A stretch of DNA of 6,660 bases from Synechococcus sp. CPC35 (lineage in GTDB: Bacteria > Cyanobacteriota > Cyanobacteriia > PCC-6307 > Cyanobiaceae), in contig NYUU01000119.1 of NCBI GenBank assembly GCA_002684175.1, positions 1 through 6,660 of the forward strand. The letters run 5' to 3'. Shown piece after piece: positions 1-6,660 of the stretch (the stretch's first letter is position 1; every line of letters begins with the position of its first letter). Both the position numbers and the translations under genes were made by a program. The notes beneath the pieces are model-generated. The model was given only the letters and a program-made list of their open reading frames with translations. It ran no database searches and had not been told where the DNA came from.

Positions 1-222
1 ATTTGTTCTCACTTGCACTGCAAGTCGCCGGGTCCCCTGAGGCAACCGTTCCATCACCTGTTCGATCGGATCGGCTGCAGCTGTATCAGCCGCAACACGA
101 CGTCCACCCTGAAACAGTGTTTGTGGAGGAACCAAAATGCCCCGGCCCCGGTTGGTGGAGAACTGATTGATTTTACGGAAGTCTTCAAGGTCACCACGGC
201 TTCTGTTCTGAATAGCAACCAA
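1..222 (-). CDS. Hypothetical protein, 5' part only (runs off left edge)
   Basis: One minus-strand frame is open from position 249 to the left edge, and it is bounded upstream by an in-frame TAG at about 252-250. The earliest usable start is TTG at 222-220, giving 74 visible codons. The product begins roughly LVAIQNRSRGDLEDFRK, contains ILVPPQTLFQGGRR near residues 29-42, and leaves the window at QVRTN. The mix of acidic, basic and hydrophobic residues looks protein-like, and I see no signal peptide or membrane segment. I do not recognise the family. The gene is divergent from petH, with 57 bases between the two proposed starts. The start is uncertain: TTG at 135-133, or GTG/ATG at 57-52, would also fit, and no Shine-Dalgarno motif settles it. 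An open frame of this length can occur by chance, so the call is moderate. Confidence 0.5.
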   Translation of the reverse strand, partial: MVAIQNRSRGDLEDFRKINQFSTNRGRGILVPPQTLFQGGRRVAADTAAADPIEQVMERLPQGTRRLAVQVRTN

Positions 223-247
223 ATCCTGATAAATCCAAGGCCACGCC

Positions 248-1473
<1,226 letters not shown>

Positions 1474-1500
1474 AACTCTGCGAGAGGAAAACCTCCATAC

Positions 1501-1529
1501 AGCCCATCCTTCGGGGGGGCTTTTTTTTT
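1501..1529 (+). terminator. Intrinsic terminator of petH
   Basis: A GC-rich hairpin has arms AGCCCATCC (1501-1509) and GGGGGGCT (1514-1521) around a TTCG loop, with A1506 bulged and one T-G wobble. Nine T residues follow at 1521-1529. It begins 27 bases after the petH stop and separates petH from zwf transcription. Confidence 0.87.
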
Positions 1530-1629
1530 GGCTTGACAACAAAAGCGACAGCAAACCCCTTCGGACTGTCCTGAGCACTGTCCATTTCCGCTTCCGTGCC
1601 TAAACCTTCGGCAGAAGCCTCAGAGCGCC
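1530..1629 (+). promoter_or_regulatory. Probable zwf promoter and leader region
   Basis: This 100-base stretch lies between the petH terminator and the zwf ATG, so a promoter for zwf and the genes behind it is expected here. A perfect TTGACA (1533-1538) is present, but the -10 position 17 bases later reads CCCCTT, which does not fit. The promoter elements are therefore not identified. No good Shine-Dalgarno sequence precedes the ATG; only AGAAG near 1613-1617 resembles one. Confidence 0.3.
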
Positions 1630-3153
1630 ATGGTCGCCACGATCACCAATCCGCTTCGGGTTGGACTCCGTCATGAGCGTGTCATCGCACCGCAGTGCCT
1701 GGTCATCTTTGGTGCCAGCGGCGACCTCACCCACCGCAAACTGGTGCCGGCACTGTTCGAGCTGTTCAAGCAGCGACGCCTGCCGAGTGAATTCGCTGTG
1801 CTGGGCTGCGCCCGTCGCCCATGGAGTGATGAGGAATTCCGAGGGAAGATGGCTGAGGCCATGGCCGAGAAGATCAAGGAGGATCCCAGCAGCTGGGAAC
1901 AGTTCGCGGTAAAGCTGTTCTACGAACCGGTGGATCTGCAGAAACCAGAAGATGTGGTGCGTCTCGGAGGACGCCTTGAACAGGTCGATCAGCAGTGCGC
2001 CACCCATGGGAATCGCACCTTCTATTTATCCGTTTCCCCCAAGTTCTATGCAAGCGGCTGCCGTGCCCTGGCCGATGCCGGTCTGCTGAAGGATCCGAAA
2101 CGCAGTCGAGTGGTCATCGAAAAGCCGTTCGGACGCGACTACGGCAGTGCCCAGGCCCTCAACCGTGTTGTGCAGACCTGTGGCCAGGAGAACCAGATCT
2201 TCCGGATCGACCACTACCTCGGCAAGGAAACCGTTCAGAACATCATGGTTCTGCGGTTCGCCAACACAATCTTCGAACCGATCTGGAACCGCAATTACAT
2301 CTCCAGCGTTCAGATCACAACGTCGGAAACAGTCGGTGTCGAGGAACGCGCCGGGTACTACGAAACCTCGGGAGCCCTGAGGGACATGGTGCAGAACCAT
2401 CTCACTCAGATGCTGGCCATCACAGCAATGGAGCCTCCGGGACGATTTGACCCGGAAGCGATCCGCAATGAAAAGGCCAAGGTGCTGCAGGCCGCTCGTC
2501 TGGCCGATGAACTGGAGCCCTGGAACTGCTGCATCCGAGGCCAGTACGGTCCCGGTGGTTCGAAGGAATCACCCCTGGCCGGCTACCGACAGGAACCCGG
2601 AGTTGACCCAAACAGCACCACGGAGACCTACGTCGCCATGAAGCTGTTCATCGACAACTGGCGCTGGCAGGGGGTGCCCTTCTACGTCAGGACAGGGAAG
2701 CGTCTGGCGAAGCGTCTCAGTGAGGTGGTGCTCACCTTCCGGGAGGCACCGGTTCATCTCTTTGATGCAGCCACCGGAGGCCCGACAGCCAACCAGCTCA
2801 TCCTGCGGATTCAACCGGATGAGGGCGCTGAATTCCGTTTCGAAGTCAAATCTCCTGGATCCGGGATGCGCAGCCGCCCGATCGACATGGAGTTCTCCTA
2901 CGACGAATCCTTCGGAGAACCATCGGATGAGGGCTATGTACGCCTGCTCGCCGATGCAATGCTCGGCGATCCGACACTGTTCACCCGCAGCGATGAGGTT
3001 GAAGCGGCCTGGCGGTTGTATACCCCTCTGCTGGAGCTGATCGAAGACAGCCCCTGGCAACTGCCGATCCATCCCTATGAATCGCGGACCTGGGGACCAG
3101 CCGCCGCTGATGCACTGTTGGCCCGCGATGGGCTGCTCTGGCGTCGCCCCTGA
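1630..3153 (+). CDS. zwf: Glucose-6-phosphate 1-dehydrogenase
   Basis: The enzyme oxidises glucose 6-phosphate to 6-phosphogluconolactone with NADP+. This is the entry step of the oxidative pentose phosphate pathway and the main NADPH source in the dark. The 507-residue protein has the normal length. It shows the cyanobacterial N-terminus NPLRVGLRHER (7-17), the nucleotide-binding GASGDLT (28-34), EKPFGRD (164-170), the active-site signature RIDHYLGK with its catalytic His (192-199), and RTGKRL (354-359). ATG at 1630 is chosen because it yields the family's usual N-terminus; no strong ribosome binding site is seen. Cys184 sits just before the active-site signature, where a redox-active cysteine has been reported in other cyanobacteria. 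The second cysteine I recall, in a DCMLGD context, is replaced by Ala443 (DAMLGD). The gene is followed by its partner opcA after 62 bases with no terminator. Confidence 0.97.
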   Translation: MVATITNPLRVGLRHERVIAPQCLVIFGASGDLTHRKLVPALFELFKQRRLPSEFAVLGCARRPWSDEEFRGKMAEAMAEKIKEDPSSWEQFAVKLFYEPVDLQKPEDVVRLGGRLEQVDQQCATHGNRTFYLSVSPKFYASGCRALADAGLLKDPKRSRVVIEKPFGRDYGSAQALNRVVQTCGQENQIFRIDHYLGKETVQNIMVLRFANTIFEPIWNRNYISSVQITTSETVGVEERAGYYETSGALRDMVQNHLTQMLAITAMEPPGRFDPEAIRNEKAKVLQAARLADELEPWNCCIRGQYGPGGSKESPLAGYRQEPGVDPNSTTETYVAMKLFIDNWRWQGVPFYVRTGKRLAKRLSEVVLTFREAPVHLFDAATGGPTANQLILRIQPDEGAEFRFEVKSPGSGMRSRPIDMEFSYDESFGEPSDEGYVRLLADAMLGDPTLFTRSDEVEAAWRLYTPLLELIEDSPWQLPIHPYESRTWGPAAADALLARDGLLWRRP

Positions 3154-3215
3154 AAGCGCACCCTGCAATACAAACCATCTGAGCCGAGTTCGACGCGCCC
3201 TTCGCCATCCGCACC

Positions 3216-4502
3216 ATGTCCCCACAGCTCACCCTGCAAACCCCCCTTGAACTGGCTCCCTCCGAGGTACCCACCTACCTCGAGCAGCTCTGGTCGACGG
3301 AACAGCAGGGCAATACAGGATCAGGAGCCAACACCTTCTGTCTGCTGATCTGGCAGCCAACCTGGGCCGAACAGCAACTGGTCCGCAGCGGTCGCCTCCA
3401 GGGCCCAATCACCGGTCAGCAAACCGATGAGCTCATCGCCGCCGGACGCCAGGCGGTCAGCGATGCAAATCTCCCGCACAGCACGCCCCCCCTGTCAGAC
3501 GATGTCAGCAGCGCTGTGTCGCGATTCGAGGGAGATCACAACGCCGAGGATCTACGCGGTCAGTACATCGATCCGGCCTTGAGCGCACTGATGCCCCGTC
3601 GTCTGATCACCCTGGCCCCGACGATCGACGCCGGCCACAGTCTCGAAACCCTGGTCGCGGCCTACTGCCCACTTCCCGAGGAAGGTGGCGGAACCACAGC
3701 CTGCGGCGATGTGGTGGTGCTTCGGGGAGACGACACGGCCCTGCAGGACGGAATGGGCATCCTGGAGCCCCTCCTCCCTCCATCGATGCCGGCATGGGTT
3801 TGGTGGAACGGTTCTCTCGATGAATCACCGAAGCTGATGGAGCGGCTCACCCGTTCCCCGCGACGGCTGATCATCGACACCTCCGTTGGCGATCCTCACC
3901 ATTGCCTGGAGCTGCTGCGCAGCCGGGTGGAGGCTGGCCAGGCGGTCAACGACCTCAACTGGCTGCGTCTTCGCAGCTGGCGTGAAACCCTTGCCATGGT
4001 TTTCGACCCGCCGGAACGACGTGATGCCCTCAGTCACGTCACGCAAATGGACATCGATGTGGAAGGGCATCACCCAGCGCAGGGACTGCTGCTTGCTGCT
4101 TGGATCGCCGATCGACTCTCCTGGGAGCTGGTGGGATCCGAAGCGATCGAGAACGGCATCGCTGCCCGCTTCAATCGTCCTGACGGAACGGAGGTCGGGT
4201 TCCGGCTGATGTCGGTTCCCGTCGGGCAGCCCAGCGTCCATGCCGGCCAGATGGTTGGGCTGCGACTGATTTCCCAGCCTGAGAACGGGCAGGGGGTCTG
4301 CGTGATTCTCTGCGCCGAATCAGGGGGCTGCATGCGTCTTGAAGCCGGTGGCATGGCCAGCATGGAGCTGCATGAAGATGTTGTACCTGTGCAGCACGCC
4401 TCTCCTGAGATGGACGTTGCAAGGCTGCTCGGTGGAGGACATGACAGCACCACCCCACTGCTTGCTGCAGCGGCTCCGCTGGCTGCCAGGCTGCTGACCT
4501 GA
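3216..4502 (+). CDS. opcA: Glucose-6-phosphate dehydrogenase assembly/activator protein OpcA
   Basis: OpcA binds and activates G6PDH in cyanobacteria and links its activity to redox state; it is not itself an enzyme. The 428-residue protein shows segments I associate with the OpcA family: WVWWNGSLDESP (194-205) leading into RLIIDTS (217-223), and DLNWLRLRSWRETLAMVFD (246-264). The position directly downstream of zwf is the classic arrangement and supports the call strongly. Cys366 and Cys372 form a C-x5-C pair near the C-terminus. I recall a cysteine pair with the same six-residue offset in Anabaena OpcA being controlled by thioredoxin, so a similar switch is likely here. There are no membrane segments or signal peptide. 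The ATG at 3216 lacks a clear Shine-Dalgarno sequence. Only 15 bases separate the stop from cobB. Confidence 0.95.
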   Translation: MSPQLTLQTPLELAPSEVPTYLEQLWSTEQQGNTGSGANTFCLLIWQPTWAEQQLVRSGRLQGPITGQQTDELIAAGRQAVSDANLPHSTPPLSDDVSSAVSRFEGDHNAEDLRGQYIDPALSALMPRRLITLAPTIDAGHSLETLVAAYCPLPEEGGGTTACGDVVVLRGDDTALQDGMGILEPLLPPSMPAWVWWNGSLDESPKLMERLTRSPRRLIIDTSVGDPHHCLELLRSRVEAGQAVNDLNWLRLRSWRETLAMVFDPPERRDALSHVTQMDIDVEGHHPAQGLLLAAWIADRLSWELVGSEAIENGIAARFNRPDGTEVGFRLMSVPVGQPSVHAGQMVGLRLISQPENGQGVCVILCAESGGCMRLEAGGMASMELHEDVVPVQHASPEMDVARLLGGGHDSTTPLLAAAAPLAARLLT

Positions 4503-4517
4503 AGCGGAACCGATGCC

Positions 4518-5891
4518 ATGGCCGTTGTCATCGCAGCACCGGCCAGCGGCAGCGGTAAGACACTTGTCAGCCTCACTCTGCTGAGCTGGGCCCGTCAAAA
4601 AGGATTGAGCATCCAGCCGTTCAAGGTTGGACCCGATTATCTCGATCCTCAGCTGCTGAGCAGCGTCTCGGATCGGCCATGCCGAAACCTGGATCCGACC
4701 CTCTGCGGGACCGACTGGGTGCAGCGGGCTTACCGGGGCTACGGAGGAGAGGCCGAACTGGCCCTGGTGGAAGGAGTGATGGGCCTGTTCGATGGCATCG
4801 GGAGCAGCGAAAAAGGCAGTACAGCAGCAGTGGCACGTCTGCTCGATCTACCCGTGGTGCTGGTGGTGGACGCCGGAGGCCAGGCCGCCTCTCTGGGCGC
4901 GCTGGTGCAAGGCTTTCATGACCATGACAAAACCCTGAACCTGGCTGGAGTGGTGCTGAATCGAGTCAGCAGCGAACGGCACCGGGAGCTTCTGACCGAA
5001 GTGCTTGCAAGGCAAAACATTCCTTTGCTGGGCTGCCTGCCCCGCACCGATGCACTGACATTACCCAGCAGGCATCTCGGTCTGGCTCCTGCCCATGAAC
5101 TCGAGCAGCGGCATCGGCGCCGGGAGGTATGGGCCTCGCTGGCGGAGCGGCATCTGAATCTCGATCGTCTGCAGCCGCTGCTTCAGGCGCCGGCATCGGC
5201 TTGCTCCCCTCTTGCCTCGATCCCCGCCAGTGCTGCGGCCTCATTGCCGGTTGCCGTCGCGAGAGATGACGCCTTCCATTTCCGCTATCGCGAAACAGAA
5301 GAGCTGCTCGAACACCTGGGAATGCCGATGTTGAACTGGAGTCCAATGGACGATGAGCCGATTCCGGCAGAGGCAAAAGGTTTGATCCTTCCGGGCGGAT
5401 TTCCGGAGCTGCATGCAGCACGCTTGAGCCAGGCCCGACGCAGTCTCACCTCACTCGGAAGCTTCGTACAACAGCATCCGGTCTATGCCGAATGCGGCGG
5501 GATGCTGCTGCTCGGACAGGAGCTCACGGACCCCGAGGGAATGGCCCATCCGATGGCATCCATACTCCCGTTCACGGCCCGAAAAAGCACTCTGCAGGTG
5601 GGCTACCGCCAACTGTCTCCCAAGCGTGATGGTCTGCTCGTGCGGCGCAATCAGACCCTGACAGGACACGAGTTCCATCGATGGGAACTGCAGACCAATC
5701 GTCCTGAGACAGATCGGACTGTGCTGTGGGACATTAAGGGCTGGAAAGTCAATCCACGTTCGGAAGGATGGGGAGATCAGACGCTTCACGCGAGCTGGGT
5801 TCACCTGCACTGGGCCAGCTGTTCGACGATCTGCTGCCGATGGCGCGACGCACTCGAAGCCGCAGTGAATCGATCACCAACCGTTTTGTGA
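4518..5891 (+). CDS. cobB: Cobyrinate a,c-diamide synthase (CobB/CbiA)
   Basis: The enzyme amidates the a and c carboxylates of cob(II)yrinate using glutamine and ATP, in corrinoid (in Synechococcus, pseudocobalamin) synthesis. Members of the cobalt-early route are usually called cbiA. The N-terminal synthetase domain has the P-loop APASGSGKT (7-15), KVGPDYLDP (36-44) and VEGVMGLFDG (84-93). The C-terminal class I glutamine amidotransferase domain has LPGGFPE (291-297), the nucleophile Cys326 in YAECGGMLLLG (323-333), VGYR (361-364), GHEFHRWE (383-390) and HASWVHLHW (424-432), which should hold the triad histidine. The 457-residue length is typical. The start 15 bases after opcA suggests co-transcription; an ATG at 4513 is in another frame. 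The tail beyond residue 432 contains Cys435, Cys439 and Cys440, which may be lineage-specific. The stop overlaps the proposed acyP start. Confidence 0.95.
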   Translation: MAVVIAAPASGSGKTLVSLTLLSWARQKGLSIQPFKVGPDYLDPQLLSSVSDRPCRNLDPTLCGTDWVQRAYRGYGGEAELALVEGVMGLFDGIGSSEKGSTAAVARLLDLPVVLVVDAGGQAASLGALVQGFHDHDKTLNLAGVVLNRVSSERHRELLTEVLARQNIPLLGCLPRTDALTLPSRHLGLAPAHELEQRHRRREVWASLAERHLNLDRLQPLLQAPASACSPLASIPASAAASLPVAVARDDAFHFRYRETEELLEHLGMPMLNWSPMDDEPIPAEAKGLILPGGFPELHAARLSQARRSLTSLGSFVQQHPVYAECGGMLLLGQELTDPEGMAHPMASILPFTARKSTLQVGYRQLSPKRDGLLVRRNQTLTGHEFHRWELQTNRPETDRTVLWDIKGWKVNPRSEGWGDQTLHASWVHLHWASCSTICCRWRDALEAAVNRSPTVL

Positions 5892-6193
5892 CACGGCAGG
5901 AGCCTGTTCGGCTCCACGCCTTCACGGAGCGCTGGCGCTTGGTGATTGTGGGCCATGTGCAGGGAGTGGGGTTCCGCTCGAGCTGCAGCCGACGTGCCAT
6001 CGATCTTGGCTTGAAGGGTTGGGTGCGCAATCTGAGCGATGGAAGCGTCGAGGTTCAGGTGGAAGGAGCGCCACTTGCCATATCGGAACTTCGGGCCTGG
6101 TGTGAAAAGGGACCCCCAGACGCCAGGGTGCTGAAGGTGAAACCAAGCCAGTTGCCAATCACAGGCAATGACTGGTTCGAGATCCGTTACTGA
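5888..6193 (+). CDS. acyP: Acylphosphatase
   Basis: Acylphosphatases hydrolyse the carboxyl-phosphate bond of acyl phosphates such as acetyl phosphate or 1,3-bisphosphoglycerate in the cytoplasm. With the GTG start at 5888 the protein has 101 residues, normal for the family, and holds one domain. The first signature VGHVQGVGFR (21-30) supplies the catalytic Arg30. The second, GWVRNLSDGSVEV (44-56), supplies the catalytic Asn48. The C-terminus FEIRY is also typical. The GTG is chosen because it overlaps the cobB stop as GTGA (5888-5891), an arrangement suited to translational coupling, and places the signature at the usual distance from the N-terminus. ATG at 5840 is the alternative. It would add 16 mostly basic or polar residues and overlap cobB by 52 bases. 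Neither start has a strong ribosome binding site. No T-tract terminator follows. Confidence 0.92.
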   Translation: MTRQEPVRLHAFTERWRLVIVGHVQGVGFRSSCSRRAIDLGLKGWVRNLSDGSVEVQVEGAPLAISELRAWCEKGPPDARVLKVKPSQLPITGNDWFEIRY

Positions 6194-6223
6194 TCGTTAG
6201 CTTCCATCACCAGCGAATGATCA
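6191..6223. repeat. Imperfect inverted repeat at the acyP stop
   Basis: The arms TGATCGTTAGC (6191-6201) and GCGAATGATCA (6213-6223) pair over 11 positions with one G-T wobble and one A-G mismatch. The loop is 11 bases, and the left arm includes the acyP stop codon. Neither strand has a T-tract after it, so it is not a standard intrinsic terminator. It lies between convergent genes and could protect or define RNA 3' ends. Confidence 0.4.
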
Positions 6224-6363
6224 ATCAGTGGATCGGGCGATTGAAGGCATCGAGCAGCGGAAGGCAAGGAGCAGTGGGATGAAATGAATCCGATCGAGCC
6301 CGCTGAAACTCGGGACAAGATGTGGAGGGAGAGGAGACAATCAGAGCTATATGCGCCTCATCA
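6194..6363. other. Intergenic gap between convergent genes
   Basis: Apart from the inverted repeat at its left end, this 170-base stretch shows no convincing gene, promoter or T-tract terminator on either strand. A minus-strand frame of 61 codons (6225-6410) crosses it, but it overlaps the end of the repeat gene and has no recognisable content. Confidence 0.5.
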
Positions 6364-6660
6364 TCACCACTTTCTGCAATACCCCGTATTAAGCTGCTCG
6401 CTGTAGCCATAAGGGCACGTCTTCTTTCCCTTTTTAATAACCTTACCGGCCGCTTCCGACCATCGCTTGCAGTAACCTGTACTTAGATCTTCATTATATC
6501 CATAGGGGCAAAATATTCCTCTCTTTTTTATAAGATCTTTACTGCCGGACTCCTTGCCAGACGTCTTACTCCACTCTTGACAATAGCCGATATTGAGACG
6601 TTCAGTATAACCCTGAGGACAAAAAACTCCTCTTTTCCTGATCACATTTCCAGCCGAATC
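6364..6660 (-). CDS. Cysteine-repeat protein of unknown function, 3' part (runs off right edge)
   Basis: The minus-strand frame is open from the right edge to tandem TGA stops (6366-6364, then 6363-6361), giving 98 visible codons. The product consists of three 25-residue units that share CPxGYxExLxxGYC and end in Trp, joined by Ser/Gly/Lys-rich linkers of 12 and 6 residues. It is basic and hydrophilic, and no membrane segment is visible. A GTG at 6645 could be taken for the start. However, it encodes the first Val of a repeat unit, and the codons before it (DSAGN) match the linker SEAAGK seen later, so the true start lies beyond the window. I do not recognise the family. Two cysteines per unit might form a disulfide or bind metal; that is speculation. 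The 300 bases at 6361-6660 are 44% GC, and 6481-6540 only 28%, well below the core genes, which suggests acquired or fast-evolving DNA. Confidence 0.78.
   Translation of the reverse strand, partial: DSAGNVIRKRGVFCPQGYTERLNIGYCQEWSKTSGKESGSKDLIKKRGIFCPYGYNEDLSTGYCKRWSEAAGKVIKKGKKTCPYGYSEQLNTGYCRKW
6367..6645 (-). repeat. Three tandem 25-residue coding repeats
   Basis: The units lie at 6645-6571, 6534-6460 and 6441-6367. Twelve of the 25 positions are identical in all three: Ile2, Lys4, Cys9, Pro10, Gly12, Tyr13, Glu15, Leu17, Gly20, Tyr21, Cys22 and Trp25. The two cysteines of each unit are 13 residues apart (C-x12-C). The distance from one unit start to the next is 37 residues and then 31. 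The DNA copies have diverged, so these are old protein repeats rather than a recent DNA duplication. The last unit ends exactly at the stop codon. Confidence 0.85.

Noticed and set aside
1533..1538. Perfect TTGACA as a defined -35 element for zwf
   Set aside because: The base sequence 16-18 positions downstream does not resemble a -10 hexamer, so it is mentioned only as part of a poorly defined promoter region.
2569..3225. Minus-strand frame of 218 codons opposite zwf
   Set aside because: It is long, but it is antisense to conserved G6PDH sequence and has no family signature. Such frames are common opposite GC-rich genes.
4070..4576. Minus-strand frame of 168 codons over the opcA-cobB junction
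   Set aside because: The product is low in complexity (Ser, Ala, Pro) and opposes two well-supported genes.
5768..5887. Longer acyP reading frame starting at 5768
   Set aside because: It would overlap the cobB segment encoding HASWVHLHW and the tail, and the extra residues are not part of the acylphosphatase fold.
5805..5891. Possible frameshift at the cobB 3' end, suggested by the Cys-rich tail
   Set aside because: The frame continues naturally past HLHW into RWRDALEAA, the length is normal, and the stop forms a neat overlap with acyP, so no frameshift is needed.
6225..6410. Minus-strand frame of 61 codons after acyP
   Set aside because: It overlaps the end of the repeat gene in another frame and has no recognisable content or ribosome binding site.

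Overview
The window reads as chromosomal DNA of a marine picocyanobacterium, most likely Synechococcus (or the related Cyanobium). The grounds are a plant-type ferredoxin-NADP reductase that carries an N-terminal CpcD-like (phycobilisome-binding) domain, a zwf-opcA pair, a cobyrinate a,c-diamide synthase, and GC-rich coding DNA (a counted 60-base sample of cobB, 4741-4800, is 63% GC). This assignment comes from recalled protein families and gene order, not from a database search.

Layout. Positions 1-222 hold the 5' part of a probable minus-strand gene of unknown function, running off the left edge and divergent from petH. petH (280-1473) has a good ribosome binding site and ends at a strong intrinsic terminator (1501-1529). 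A run of four plus-strand genes follows: zwf (1630-3153), opcA (3216-4502), cobB/cbiA (4518-5891) and acyP (5888-6193). The last three junctions are 62 bases, 15 bases and a 4-base GTGA overlap, so they may form one transcript. A 170-base gap (6194-6363) follows, with an imperfect inverted repeat at the acyP stop. The right end (6364-6660) is the 3' part of a minus-strand, AT-richer gene encoding tandem cysteine repeats. It is convergent with acyP and runs off the right edge.

How the genes fit. FNR makes NADPH from photosynthetic electrons in the light. Glucose-6-phosphate dehydrogenase, with its activator OpcA, makes NADPH in the dark through the oxidative pentose phosphate pathway. The two NADPH sources are adjacent but separated by a terminator, which fits opposite regulation. 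cobB belongs to corrinoid synthesis and acyP is a small housekeeping enzyme; both are probably passengers in the zwf-opcA transcript.

Most of the window is ordinary core genome. The part most worth a second look is the right-edge repeat protein, whose 25-residue units I do not recognise and whose base composition differs from the core genes. A second point is the redox chemistry of the zwf-opcA pair: OpcA keeps a C-x5-C pair, while G6PDH has alanine where I recall a regulatory cysteine in other cyanobacteria.
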